A DNA stretch of 64,000 nt from Bradyrhizobium erythrophlei (GTDB lineage: Bacteria > Pseudomonadota > Alphaproteobacteria > Rhizobiales > Xanthobacteraceae). Positions 18,715-27,956 of this stretch are shown in pieces. The notes below the pieces were generated by a model. The model did not search any database. It saw nothing but the letters and a program-made list of their open reading frames with translations, and was not told the origin of the DNA. Position 1 is the first letter of the stretch; every line of letters starts with the position of its first letter. The stretch is taken from assembly GCA_900129675.1 (NCBI GenBank), contig FSRD01000001.1:2159501-2223500 (forward strand), given 5' to 3'. The translations under genes and the position numbers were made by a program.

Positions 18715-18886
18715 GGCGTGCTCCTTGTCTTTGGCGCCCCTTGCTCAGCTTCGCTTGCTGGCGGGGCAGGAGCACGGCCGGACCATCCCATTAGCCGACC
18801 CGTGTCGGCGTAGCGGGCCATTCAGAAATCGGGTGGATCGATCCGTGTGAAATCCTATCGTGATTTGACACACGTAGGAGCACGAC

Positions 18887-19081
18887 ATGCACAAGTTTCA
18901 TTCTATCGCCGCTCTTTGTGGAGACGGCCTCCGGCCAGAACTGCGGGCGCTGTTCGAGCGGCTGGCGATTGATCCTCACTCTGGGCTGCGTATTCGTCAC
19001 GACGGCATGATCCAAGCCGGCCCGGACCCCGCTTCTGAGGCACCAGATGTCGTCGAGGTAAAGCCTAAAAGAGTTGCCTGA
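18887..19081 (+). CDS. Small hypothetical protein (64 aa)
   Basis: An ATG 8 bases after a clear AGGAG (about 18872-18876) opens a 64-residue frame. The product, starting MHKFHSIAALCGDGLRPEL, has a helical N-terminal half and an acidic/Pro-rich end. I do not recognise a family. It lies alone just beyond IS copy 2. The good ribosome-binding site argues for a real gene; shortness and repeat-rich surroundings argue against. Confidence 0.4.
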   Translation: MHKFHSIAALCGDGLRPELRALFERLAIDPHSGLRIRHDGMIQAGPDPASEAPDVVEVKPKRVA

Positions 19082-19438
19082 TTTGTCTCTGACCCTAACT
19101 GAAGTGGCGCGGCTCGGCTTCCGGCCCAAATGCGAAGTGCGGGCGAACGGCGAAATGGTCTGCTTATCAGCGTAGACCGGAAGTGCTTCGTGCAAGGCCA
19201 AAATGACGCCCTGAACGGACATCTTGTGAGCTATGTGCAAACGATCTTCCGCTTTGGGAAGCCGTCGAATTACATCACTCAGTATGGTAGCAAGCTTCGG
19301 GATTACGGGGTGTGTCGATGTTATGCCGGTCCTGGGGAGAAGGTCGTAGCGATCGGCCGCGCCGAATAAAATGCAAGCACCGTCGGTGGCGCTTCGGTGG
19401 CTATAGCAGGCGGCTGAGGGTTAGGCGTCATTGAGTAA
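19082..19438. other. Intergenic region with dispersed-repeat remnant
   Basis: The part at 19083-19215 contains pieces of the dispersed repeat (CTGACCCTAACTGAAGTGGC; GTAGACCGGAAGTGCTTCG). The open frame at 19130-19369 lacks a ribosome-binding site and any recognisable family, so I do not call a gene. Nothing else is recognised before the monooxygenase start. Confidence 0.45.
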
Positions 19439-20698
19439 ATGAGCATGGATCGGCCATTTGACGCGGCGGTGATCGGAGCTGGCTGGGCAGGTCTCGGCGT
19501 CAGCTATGTGATGACCAAAGCTGGCCTCTCGCACCGCGTGCTGGAGCGCGGTCGGATCGGCGAAACCTGGCTCACCCAACGCTGGGACTCCTTCCATTTG
19601 AACACGCCGAAGTTTCAGACGGTGATGCCGGGTGACCGTTACGAGGGACCTGACCCTGAGGGATTTTACACGCACGATGAATTCGTCGCTCTCTTGGAGG
19701 ACTATGCCAAGCGCTACTGTCTTCCGGCGGTGACCAACACACCGGTGACGGCTCTCACGCGCGACGCGAAGGCCGGCGTCTATCGCCTCTTCACGCCGGT
19801 TGGTGAACTCACGGCCAGAGCCGTGGTCATCGCCAGCGGCAGCCTGAACTGCGCACGGCGACCGGAGGTGGCGCGAGCGCTTCCAGGGGACCTGCTGCAG
19901 ATCGACCCATCTGTCTACCGCAACCCACAGGCGCTCCCCGTCGGCTCGGTTCTGGTGGTTGGAAGCGCTCAGTCCGGGGGCCAGATTGCTGAAGACCTGG
20001 CAATGGCGGGACGGGTCGTCTTCCTGTCTACTGGACGGACCGGGCGAAAACCGCGACGTTATCGGGGCCGCGATGTCTCTTTCTGGGAGCAGAAAAGCGG
20101 TCTATTTGACATCCCGCGCAAGGATTTCGTTGGTCCAGATGGCCGCATTGCGGGGCGGCCGCTGCTCGGTGCGCTCCACACGATAAGTCTGCAATCGCTG
20201 AGCGCGCAGGGTGTTGCGCTGCTCGGCCGCTTCACAGGCATCGCCAATGGCCGCCTTACTTTCGCGGACGATGTCCGCGAGAATATCCGGCTCGGCGACG
20301 ATGTCGCTGCCAAGACAAGGCGGCACATCGACGACTACATTACCCGCAACTGCCTTGATGCTCCGCCGGCCGTTGACGATCCAGCCGAGACTGTCGCGCC
20401 GCGGTTGCCGAACCCGCCGATCCTGTCCCTGGACCCGAGCGAGCACCACCTTGCTGCGGTGATCTGGTGCACTGGTTTCGAGGGTGATTACAGCTTTGTG
20501 CAGGTGCCCAGCGTGCTCAATGTGCACGGCCAGCCCTTGGAGAACGAGGGGTTGACCGAAGTGCCCGGGATCTATTTCCCAGGTGTCGATTTCTCCTCGA
20601 CGCGCAAATCAGGCATCATCATCGGGATCGCCGAGGAGGCGCAACGTCTCGTCGACCACATTATCGCCCGACGCGGAGACCATCCTCAGTTCGATTGA
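19439..20698 (+). CDS. Flavin-containing monooxygenase-like FAD/NAD(P) oxidoreductase
   Basis: The 419-residue protein has two dinucleotide-binding motifs: FAD-binding VIGAGWAGLGVSYVM at the N-terminus and NADPH-type VLVVGSAQSGGQIAEDLA at about residue 178. The GETWLTQRWDSFHLNTP segment and the late ICWCTGFEGDYSF-like segment (here VIWCTGFEGDYSF) are those of the FMO/CzcO-like group. Members hydroxylate organic substrates or act in metal or sulfur oxidation; the substrate here is not evident. A start at 19439 or 19445 is possible. It opens a run of detoxification-type genes. Confidence 0.82.
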   Translation: MSMDRPFDAAVIGAGWAGLGVSYVMTKAGLSHRVLERGRIGETWLTQRWDSFHLNTPKFQTVMPGDRYEGPDPEGFYTHDEFVALLEDYAKRYCLPAVTNTPVTALTRDAKAGVYRLFTPVGELTARAVVIASGSLNCARRPEVARALPGDLLQIDPSVYRNPQALPVGSVLVVGSAQSGGQIAEDLAMAGRVVFLSTGRTGRKPRRYRGRDVSFWEQKSGLFDIPRKDFVGPDGRIAGRPLLGALHTISLQSLSAQGVALLGRFTGIANGRLTFADDVRENIRLGDDVAAKTRRHIDDYITRNCLDAPPAVDDPAETVAPRLPNPPILSLDPSEHHLAAVIWCTGFEGDYSFVQVPSVLNVHGQPLENEGLTEVPGIYFPGVDFSSTRKSGIIIGIAEEAQRLVDHIIARRGDHPQFD

Positions 20699-20708
20699 AA
20701 TGGCGCTC

Positions 20709-20760
20709 CGCTCGAGCGCGGCCGATGCGGACGGCGAAGTCGTGTGGTTCTGGCGCCCCG
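20709..20760 (+). repeat. Dispersed repeat unit (GCGGACGGCGAAGTCGTGTGG type)
   Basis: The core GATGCGGACGGCGAAGTCG followed by TGTGGTTCTGGC is a member of a family that also appears at about 27349-27400 and, inverted, at 53721-53765 and 56211-56255. It is part of the 20,699-21,021 gap, which otherwise shows nothing recognisable. Confidence 0.55.
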
Positions 20761-21021
20761 GCGCTTGCGCAGCGCCTGCTGCGCCGCCGGTAATGCGATA
20801 CACTCTTATGAGTCTCAAACCCCCGTCCACGCGCTTTATGGGACACCCGCGCCGAAGGCGCTTCAGGAGTCAAGCAAGATTTGCTAAACTGCATCGATCG
20901 CGGGCAAGCGAATGGTGCAAGGTCCGGGTAAGATCGTCATGTTCAGCGCAACGGCGCTGGTTGCGGAGGCTTAATCACTCGCGGTGTCGCTGTGCCCGAT
21001 TGTACTATGGGAGAAGCGAAC

Positions 21022-21908
21022 ATGATCTCTGCGGCATTTCCATATCAAAAGCAGCGGCAGCGGGTCCTCGGCCGCGAGATGGCGTACGTGGAGGTGGGGC
21101 AGGGCGATCCCATCGTGCTGCTGCACGGCAATCCCACCTCGTCGTACCTCTGGCGCAACGTGTTGCCGTACCTGCAGCCACTAGGCCGCTGCATCGCCCC
21201 CGACCTGATCGGCATGGGCGACTCCGAGAAGCTGCCTGACAGTGGCCGCGACTCGTATCGCTTCGTCGAGCACCGTCGCTACCTCGACGCTCTGCTCGAG
21301 GCCCTGGATGTGCGCGAGCGGTCACCTTGGTCATCCATGACTGGGGCTCGGCCCTCGGCTTCGACTGGGCCAACCGCCACCGCGAGGCCGTGAAGGGTAT
21401 CGCGTATATGGAGGCGATCATGGGGCCGCAATACTGGGACCACTGGGACAAGTTCGAAATGCGTCACGCCTTGCAGGGACTGCGTTCCGATAAGGGCGAG
21501 GAGATGGTCCTGCAAAACAACTTCTTCATCGAGAAGATCCTGCCGGGAGCCATCCTGCGCAAGATGTCCGACGAGGATATGGCGGAGTACCGACGTCCGT
21601 TCGCCGAGCCCGGCGAGGGGCGACGGCCGACGCTGACCTGGCCCCGGCAGATTCCCATCGATGGCGAGCCCGCCGACGTGACTGCGATCGTAACCGCCTA
21701 CGCTGACTGGCTTAAGACGAGCAATATACCCAAGCTGTTCCTGAGAGCAGAGCCCGGTGGGATCCTCGCCCATGGCCCGGTTCTCGATTTGGCCCGCAGC
21801 TTCCCGGCACAGACCGAGGTGACGATCTCGGGGCTCCATTTCGTCCAGGAGGATTCGCCGGACGAGATCGGGCGGGCCGTCGCCGGCTGGATGAAGGCGT
21901 TGGGCTGA
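21022..21908 (+). pseudogene. Haloalkane dehalogenase (LinB/DhaA-like), frameshifted
   Basis: The two frames joined give about 295 residues of a subfamily II haloalkane dehalogenase. Landmarks are [12 protein letters not shown] (oxyanion Asn), the nucleophile Asp in [13 protein letters not shown], the catalytic Glu in AYMEAIMGP, and the His in GLHFVQEDSPDEIG. The enzyme hydrolyses carbon-halogen bonds to alcohols. A frameshift near 21,318 separates RER from VTLVIHDWG: the DNA has CGGTCACC where CGGGTCACC restores the frame. All catalytic residues are kept, so this may be recent decay or a sequencing error. GGGAGAAG precedes ATG 21022. Confidence 0.82.
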
Positions 21909-22065
21909 CGGCGGCAATGCAGGGCTGCGATGTCAGGAGCAACAGGAGGCGACAAAGGATGTGAGCGCGGTGCTTACTCATGGAGCATCCGTCGGGTCCG
22001 CGTTCTAGGGTAAGGAATACGTGGACGTCTACCGGCCTCGATCATCAAACCTATGGGAGAGAGCA

Positions 22066-22968
22066 GTGGGACTGTCCTGGCAACAAGGTCCGCTCTCAAC
22101 GGGAGCAATCGGGCGGTTTCTCGTGCCTGAACCGCTGCCCAAAAGACTGTTGTACGTCGAGCGGCTGCGCCGGCGCATGCGCGTGCGCTTCGGGGGAAGC
22201 TGGATCGCCGATAGCGAGCATGTCCTCCTGCTCTTCGAACCGGGCCGCTATCCGGTAGCCTACTTCCCGGAGACCGACGTTTCTCCACACGTCCTCGAAC
22301 GCACCGAGCATACCACCCAACACCCCGATCTCGGGCTCACGTCCTGGTACAGCGTCCGGGCCGACGAGCAGCACATCGCGCCGCGAGGCGCGTGGCAGCA
22401 CACCAGCCTGCCCGCCCACGCAAGCGAACTGCAGGCACGCGTCGCGTTCGCCTGGCGGGCGATGGATGCTTTCTACGAAGAAGACGAACGAATCGTGGGC
22501 CATGCCGCTGATCCCTACCATCGCATCGACATTCGCCAGGCGTCCCGTAACGTCGTGGTCCGCCATCATGACCGGATCATCGCCGATACAAAGCGGCCGG
22601 TGGTCCTCTACGAGTCCGGCTTCGCACCGCGCTGGTACGTTCCACGCGCCGACATCGACGAGTCCGCCCTCACTCCCGTGAAACTCCAGACCTTCTGCCC
22701 CTACAAGGGGCTCTGCAGCTACTACTCCATCGATGACGCACGTCTGGCGGCATGGTCGTATCCCGACGCCTATCCCGAGGTCCGCCGCATCTCCGACCTG
22801 GTGTCGTTCGAACCGGACATCGTCTCGGTACATCTCGATGGCACGCAGCTCCATCTTGAGCCGGGCCAGACAGTGGTTCCGCACGGCCCCGATCGCAACC
22901 TTGACGTCGCCGAGGTAGTCCACGAGCGAGCATCCGGTGGCGAGCCCGCGGGGGCTGCGAGTGGCTAG
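22066..22968 (+). CDS. DUF427-domain protein (tandem domains)
   Basis: The 300-residue product contains two DUF427 units, about 30-120 (MRVRFGGSWIADSEHVLLLF) and 155-260 (VVVRHHDRIIADTKRPVVLY; CPYKGLCSYYSI). DUF427 proteins are common, of unknown function, and often lie near redox genes. GTG 22066 follows GGGAGAGAG and gives the usual N-terminus (GLSWQQGPL); an upstream GTG at 22021 would add 15 residues. It lies between the dehalogenase and the MOSC-reductase, probably in one operon. Confidence 0.78.
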   Translation: MGLSWQQGPLSTGAIGRFLVPEPLPKRLLYVERLRRRMRVRFGGSWIADSEHVLLLFEPGRYPVAYFPETDVSPHVLERTEHTTQHPDLGLTSWYSVRADEQHIAPRGAWQHTSLPAHASELQARVAFAWRAMDAFYEEDERIVGHAADPYHRIDIRQASRNVVVRHHDRIIADTKRPVVLYESGFAPRWYVPRADIDESALTPVKLQTFCPYKGLCSYYSIDDARLAAWSYPDAYPEVRRISDLVSFEPDIVSVHLDGTQLHLEPGQTVVPHGPDRNLDVAEVVHERASGGEPAGAASG

Positions 22969-23003
22969 GAGGACTTCAGGTTCCCATCAAAGCGGAGCGG
23001 GAC

Positions 23004-24766
23004 ATGGCGCGACTACTATCGGTGAACGTCGGACTTCCGCGCGACATCGAGTGGAAGGGTCGCACTGTACATACCGGGATCTGGAAAAATCCGGTGCATG
23101 GCCGCTGTCGGGTCGGCCGGCTGAATCTGGAAGGAGACGGTCAAGGCGACCTGGGCGGCCACGGCGGTGAGCAGCGAGCCGTCTTTGTCTATCAGATCGA
23201 ATCGTATCGCTACTGGCAGGAGCAACTGACGAGAACCGACTCCGTCTGCGGACAGTTCGGCGAGAACTTCACCATCGAAGGATTGCCCGACGATGCCGTT
23301 TGTATCGGCGACCGTTATCAAATCGGCGACGCGCTGTTCGAGGTCACTCAACCCCGCGTTACCTGCTATCGCGTTGGCATTCGGATGAACGAGCCGCGGA
23401 TGCCGGCATTGCTGACATCCAGCGGAAGGCCGGGGTTCTACCTCCGCGTCCTCAGGGAAGGCGAGGTGGGCGCCGGCGACGAAATCGTGAGGGTGGGAGA
23501 GGCGAACGAGCGAATGACCGTCGCCGAGATCAACGCGCTTCTTTATTCGCCCAATCATCCGCGCGATCGATTGCAGTGCGCCTTGCGGATCGAGGCGCTT
23601 TCGCCTGGATGGCGCTGGTCGTTCGAGGCATTGCTGCAGAGCCAAACGACCGCCGCAGGGAGCGGCAACGCGGGCTCGCGCCGGCAGCAGCTGCGCATCC
23701 GGTCGCGCCAGGATTTCAACCGCTCGCGGTGGCGGCGATCGATCAGGAGTCCGCGGACGTCCTTTCCCTGTCGATGCGGCATCCGGACGGTCAGCCGCTG
23801 CCACCGGCTCTGCCCGGCCAGTACGTGGTCTTGCGTCTTCGACGGACCGGCGGCGGCCCGCCACTCGTTCGCAGCTACTCGCTCTCTGGGCCGCTCTCGA
23901 CGGAGCGCTATCGGATCAGCGTGAAAATCGAGCCGAATGGGGCGGCTGGGACCTACCTGCGGGAGCATGTTCGGGTGGGCGATGTTCTCGATGTCAGCTC
24001 GCCGCGCGGAAGCTTCATTCTTCAGTCCGGAGAGCGGCCCGTGGTGTTGGTCAGCGCGGGAATCGGGGCAACGCCTGTCCTGGCGATGCTGTACGCGCTG
24101 GCGGCCGCCCGCTCGACACGGCCGGTGCTGTGGCTGCACGCGGCCCGTGACCGGCAGCATCATCCCTTTGCCGCTGAAGTCCGCCGCGTCATGCTCGCGC
24201 TCACGAATGGCCGCAGCTATGTTTGTTACAGCAGGCCGGGATCGCGCGACAAGATGGGCGAGGGTTTCGACGCTACCGGTCACCTGTCGCGATCGGTCCT
24301 CGACGTGGTCGGCATCCCGCGAGAGGCGGATGTCTACCTCTGCGGGCCGCCGCGCTTCATGGCAGACATGAAGGAGGCGTTCGCAGCCCTGGACGTGGCG
24401 CCGCAGCGGATTCACGTCGAAATTTTCAACGGCAGCGAGCCGATGACTCCCGGTGTCGTCGGTGCAGCGACGCGAGCTCCACATCTGCCCAAGGACGACG
24501 CCAACACTGGTCCGCTGGTATCGTTCGCGCGAAGTGGCATCGCCGTACACTGGAAGCCGTCAGCCTACCAGAGCGTTTTGGAGCTGGCCGAGGCGTGCGA
24601 CGTCCCGGCCCGATGGTCGTGCCGGACCGGTGTTTGTCACAACTGTGAGAGCGGTCTGATTTCGGGCGTGGTCGCCTATTTGCCGCAGCCACTTGAGAAG
24701 CCCGCCGACGGCAACCTTCTTGTTTGCTGCTCGCAACCGATTGGTGACGTCGTCATCGACTTGTGA
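23004..24766 (+). pseudogene. MOSC-domain / FNR-type flavoreductase / 2Fe-2S ferredoxin fusion, frameshifted
   Basis: Joined across one frameshift, this encodes about 587 residues. First is a MOSC domain (about 1-210; GQFGENFTIEGLP, QPRVTCYRVGIRM with the conserved Cys). Then comes a ferredoxin-NADP reductase-like domain (about 240-460; RSYSLSG FAD motif, ISVKIEPNGAAGTYL, VLVSAGIGATPVLAML), and last a plant-type 2Fe-2S ferredoxin (SCRTGVCHNCESG). Electrons would pass from NAD(P)H via FAD and the cluster to the MOSC part or a partner enzyme. Near 23,673 the DNA has GCGGGCTCG where GCGGGGCTCG keeps one frame. All three domains are otherwise intact. Confidence 0.8.
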
Positions 24767-24793
24767 ATCCTGCGACTGACGAGGCGAGGTACG

Positions 24794-25249
24794 ATGAACG
24801 CAACCAGCATGGCGGTCGTGAGGTTGTCAGTCGAGGTGATCACGTTGCCGGTGAGCGATGTCGAGCGAGCGCTGCGATTCTATGTCGACCAGGTCGGCTT
24901 CACGCTCGATGTCGACTATTCGCCGAACGACGCGTTCCGCGTCGTGCAGCTCACTCCGCCAGGCTCCAGCTGCTCGATACAGATCGGTCGCGGACTCACC
25001 GACGCGGCCGTCGGGTCACTTCGCAACGTCTATCTCGTTGTCACCGATCTTGAGGCTGCGCGGAGCCGCCTGCTCGAACGTGGGGTCAAAGTCGGTGAGA
25101 TCCGGCACAAGGTACCCATCGATGCCTGGGACGGAAGTTTCGCACCCGGGCTCGACCCCGCGCGCAGGGACTACGCCAGCTTCGCCGACTTCTCGGACCC
25201 GGACGGCAACAGCTGGGCGCTCCAGGAACGGGGTTACCGCAATGTGTAA
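24794..25249 (+). CDS. VOC-superfamily (glyoxalase-like) protein
   Basis: The 151-residue protein has the paired beta-alpha-beta-beta-beta pattern of the vicinal-oxygen-chelate fold (VITLPVSDVERALRFYVDQV; NVYLVVTDLEAARSRLLERG; FADFSDPDGNSWALQE with a metal-ligand-type Glu). Members include glyoxalases, dioxygenases and resistance proteins; the reaction here is unknown. It follows the MOSC-reductase by 27 bp and is likely in the same operon. Confidence 0.8.
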   Translation: MNATSMAVVRLSVEVITLPVSDVERALRFYVDQVGFTLDVDYSPNDAFRVVQLTPPGSSCSIQIGRGLTDAAVGSLRNVYLVVTDLEAARSRLLERGVKVGEIRHKVPIDAWDGSFAPGLDPARRDYASFADFSDPDGNSWALQERGYRNV

Positions 25250-25390
25250 GGTATTGTGGAAGCTTCGCGACGTCGACCATGCGCGGCAAGCCCAGGAGGA
25301 GGTCGGGACGGATACCTGGGTTTTTCATTCTCGAACCCCCTATCGATAACCTCCATCAGCACCATTGAGTAGAGAACGAAAGGAGTTCCC

Positions 25391-26251
25391 ATGCGCGCAG
25401 TCACTTACCGGAAGGTGGATGTCGACGGCATAGGAGTATTCTATCGCGAAGCCGGGCCGAAGGACGCGCCAACGATCCTCCTGTTGCACGGCTTTCCAAC
25501 AGCAAGCCACATGTTCCGCGATCTCATTCCGCAGCTCGCCGACCGATTTCATGTGATTGCGCCCGATCTGCCCGGGTTTGGCCAATCGGACATGCCGGAA
25601 CGGACCAAGTTCAGCTACACCTTCGACAACATCGCGGGGGCTATTGACCGCTTCACTGAAGTAATCGGACTTGACCGCTTCGCCATCTATGTCTTCGACT
25701 ATGGTGCGCCGACTGGTTTCCGCCTCGCGGTGAGGCACCCGGAGCGCATCACCGCCATGATCTCGCAGAATGGCAATGCGTATGTCGAGGGCCTCAGCGA
25801 CGGCTGGAACCCGATCCGGGCATACTGGCAGGACCCGTCCGAAGCAAACCGCAGAGCCCTCCGCGGCTTTCTTTCGCCCGAGACAACGGTCTGGCAATAC
25901 ACCCACGGCGTCGCCGACACGTCCTCGGTTTCTCCGGACGGGTATTCGCTCGACAACTTCTATCTCGCACGATCTGGCGCTGATGAAGTGCAGCTCGACC
26001 TCTTCGGCGACTACAAGAGCAACGTCGCGCTGTATCCCGAATTCCAGGCCTATTTTCGCAAGCACAAGCCGCCGTTTCTGGCGGCTTGGGGCAAGAACGA
26101 CCCGTTTTTCCTCCCGCCGGGCGCCGAGGCGTTCAAGCGTGACATTCCAGACGCTGACGTGCGCTTCTTCGACACCGGGCACTTCGCCCTCGAGACGCAC
26201 TGTGACGAGATCGCTCTGGCAATCCGCAATTTCCTGTCGCGCTCCAAGTGA
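25391..26251 (+). CDS. Alpha/beta hydrolase (epoxide hydrolase / dehalogenase-like)
   Basis: The 286-residue protein has the alpha/beta-hydrolase core: LLLHGFPTASHMFRDLIPQL, DLPGFGQSDMP, the nucleophile elbow VFDYGAPTGFRLA with Asp as nucleophile, and the His in DTGHFALETH. An Asp nucleophile followed by Tyr-Gly is typical of epoxide hydrolases and related dehalogenases. The start ATG 25391 has a strong AAAGGAG site. It probably hydrolyses a product of the oxidation genes upstream, but the substrate is unknown. Confidence 0.85.
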   Translation: MRAVTYRKVDVDGIGVFYREAGPKDAPTILLLHGFPTASHMFRDLIPQLADRFHVIAPDLPGFGQSDMPERTKFSYTFDNIAGAIDRFTEVIGLDRFAIYVFDYGAPTGFRLAVRHPERITAMISQNGNAYVEGLSDGWNPIRAYWQDPSEANRRALRGFLSPETTVWQYTHGVADTSSVSPDGYSLDNFYLARSGADEVQLDLFGDYKSNVALYPEFQAYFRKHKPPFLAAWGKNDPFFLPPGAEAFKRDIPDADVRFFDTGHFALETHCDEIALAIRNFLSRSK

Positions 26252-26298
26252 CGCTCGACGTTTAGTCGAAATTGTAAAGCCTTCCGAGGAGTGACCCG

Positions 26299-26382
26299 AT
26301 GCGCGCAATCGTTTTCGAAAAATTTGGTGGCCCCGATAGCCCGCTAGAGCGGGGCGACAACGTCGCCCGCCCGCGCAACTGA
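26299..26382 (+). pseudogene. 5' stub of a zinc-type alcohol dehydrogenase/quinone oxidoreductase gene
   Basis: After a GAGGAG site, a 27-codon frame starts MRAIVFEKFGGPDSPLE, the usual beginning of medium-chain quinone oxidoreductases. It then runs into GERGDNVARPRN and a stop. The rest of the gene is absent. It is the remnant of a deletion that brought the HPP gene here. Confidence 0.6.
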
Positions 26383-26389
26383 ATCGACG

Positions 26390-26890
26390 ATGCCACAGGC
26401 CTGGATGCTCGACCGGCCTCAGTTACTTGCCATCCTCGCCGGAGCGGCCGGGGGCGCAATTGCCATCGTGACCATGGAGGCGTTCTCCATTGAGAGGGCA
26501 TTTCCGCTCTTCGCGATTCCATTCGCGACGTCGATCGTAACAGTATTGGGCTCACCAAAGGCAGAACCGGCGCAACCTCGCGCCCTTGTCGGCGGTCATC
26601 TTGTCTCCACGCTCGTTGGACTGCTGGTTGTGAAATTGTGCGGCCCAGCGCCGTGGGCCGCCGCCGTCGCTGTTGGTTTGGCAATGGTCGCAATGCATCT
26701 GACCGGCACGTTTCACCCGCCTGCCGGCATCGATCCGCTGGTTGTTGTCGTCAATAACATGTCCTGGAGCTTTCTGATTGTGCCAGTCGGCATCGGCGCC
26801 CTGCTGCTCGCAACGTTTGCTTTTGCTTGGCACAATCTCATCACGCGAGGCGTTAATGAGGGAGATACCTGGCCCATCCGGTGGTGGTGA
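26390..26890 (+). CDS. HPP-family membrane protein
   Basis: The 166-residue protein has four hydrophobic segments and the family signature TGTFHPPAGIDPL around the His-Pro-Pro. HPP proteins are small integral membrane proteins; some have been linked to nitrite transport, most are uncharacterised. It begins 7 bp after the dehydrogenase stub. No partner gene is evident. Confidence 0.82.
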   Translation: MPQAWMLDRPQLLAILAGAAGGAIAIVTMEAFSIERAFPLFAIPFATSIVTVLGSPKAEPAQPRALVGGHLVSTLVGLLVVKLCGPAPWAAAVAVGLAMVAMHLTGTFHPPAGIDPLVVVVNNMSWSFLIVPVGIGALLLATFAFAWHNLITRGVNEGDTWPIRWW

Positions 26891-27210
26891 CCTTGAAGCG
26901 TTTCACACCCGTTGCGTTTTAAGCCGGGGAAACCATGCCAATGTCGCTTGTTGGCACATCGCGACATTTCGCTGGGCAGCGGGATTATTCGGCCATTGGG
27001 GTACACCGGACATTGGTCAAATCGTCAGCCAGCAAATTTATCGGTTCACGGCCTGGCTAACTGAACCAACCCGCGACCCTTGACCTTACAAAAGCGAAAC
27101 ACGGTCACACTGGCGACGCAGCCTGACGAACGAATAGAGACGGTCTCCATTGCGGCGCGCGGAAATCCAAAATTCCTGAAGCCGATCAACGTGATTTGGG
27201 TCGTCCAGTC

Positions 27211-27402
27211 CTCCTCGAAAAAATATTCCGCTTGTCGCGTCGGGCAAATCAGTGGTGTTTCTCCGCGCGTCTCACCCGACAAGAGGGGCGGCTCGCGATC
27301 GTCACGAAACGCGCGGTGGGATGCGGTGGACGCGGAAGCTGCGACTGACGAGCGCGGCCGATGCGGACGGCGAAGTCGTGTGGTCCTGACGCCCCGATGC
27401 TG
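27211..27402. repeat. Relative of the 300-bp repeats at 53.7 and 56.2 kb (inverse orientation)
   Basis: Blocks AAATATTCCGCTTGTCGCG, GTCGGGCAAATCA, CGATCGTCACG, GGGATGCGGTGGACGCGGAA and GCGGACGGCGAAGTCGTGTG appear in the reverse-complement order of those at 53701-54001 and 56191-56491. Confidence 0.6.
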
Positions 27403-27494
27403 GCGTCAAGTTTTTGAGAAGCAAGCTTCTCAGGGATGACGGTGGCAAGAAAGCCGGTCACCGGGGAGAGCGCGCTATAAGCCGTAAAACCATT

Positions 27495-27606
27495 GCGCAG
27501 GGAAGGCCGGATGCTCTCCGCTGAACCTGTATGCTCGTGTGCGCATTTTTTCGTGCACATTGCACACGAGACCGCGGGTGCAGCGCGCACCCGGCTTTCC
27601 CTGCGC
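27495..27606. repeat. Long structured repeat with nested inverted arms
   Basis: The outer arms GCGCAGGGAAGGCCGG and CCGGCTTTCCCTGCGC pair at 15 of 16 positions. Inside, CTCGTGTGCGCA and TGCACACGAG form a second stem. A relative in opposite orientation lies at 53476-53587 with covarying outer arms. It could form a cruciform or a folded RNA. Confidence 0.65.
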
Positions 27607-27718
27607 CCTCTGTTTTCGAGGAGGGTGAAGCTGATGCAAAGCTCGGGCGAATCGCGCCGCGAGAATGCGGTCTCGCATCTTCAACGGTGTTTGAAATTGA
27701 CCTGCAGATTCTCCCTGT

Positions 27719-27767
27719 CATTGCGAGCCACCGGGCGCGCATTCGCGCGACCCGGTGGCTCGCAATG
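27719..27767. repeat. Perfect palindrome, 17-bp arms (CATTGCGAGCCACCGGG)
   Basis: CATTGCGAGCCACCGGG at 27719-27735 and its exact complement at 27751-27767 flank a 15-bp loop that is itself GCGCGC-rich. It is a dispersed repeat type in this group of bacteria. Confidence 0.75.
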
Positions 27768-27956
27768 AAGCGGAAGGAGCTTGCTACGATGTCCGCGGTC
27801 AACGCCCGCGAAAGCGCCGATCCAGTACACTACGGCCTTTCGGCTTACGCGCTGACGTCTCTGGAATACTGGATCACCCGCCTTCGCGGGTGATGACACC
27901 GTGAGCGGGTTGTTTGACATTCGAATATGAGGAGATGCGGCGCGCCGCCGCCGCGC

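Larger units (their letters stand above)
17208..18793 (-). mobile_element. IS110 family, IS1111-type insertion sequence, copy 2
   Basis: The element is 1,586 bp, near-identical to copies 1 and 3, with the same subterminal ATGGTCCGGCCG repeats. It was inserted between CTGACCCAA and GCCGACC. It lies in the same orientation as copy 1, 1,178 bp away, so the two form a composite-like unit around one substrate-binding-protein gene. Confidence 0.88.
26891..27956. other. 1-kb gene-free region built of dispersed repeats
   Basis: I find no credible gene here. From left to right it holds a possible remnant of the IS-associated repeat (about 26945-26990, GTCGCTTGTTGGCAC), a repeat related to the 53.7/56.2-kb direct repeats (27211-27402), a long imperfect hairpin (27495-27606), a perfect 17-bp-arm palindrome (27719-27767), and a GGATCACCCGCCTTCGCGGG repeat (27867-27895). 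Open frames here are side effects of these repeats. Confidence 0.6.

Noticed and set aside
27046..27282. Minus-strand frame of 78 codons
   Set aside because: It lies within dispersed-repeat DNA, has no ribosome-binding site and no recognisable domain.
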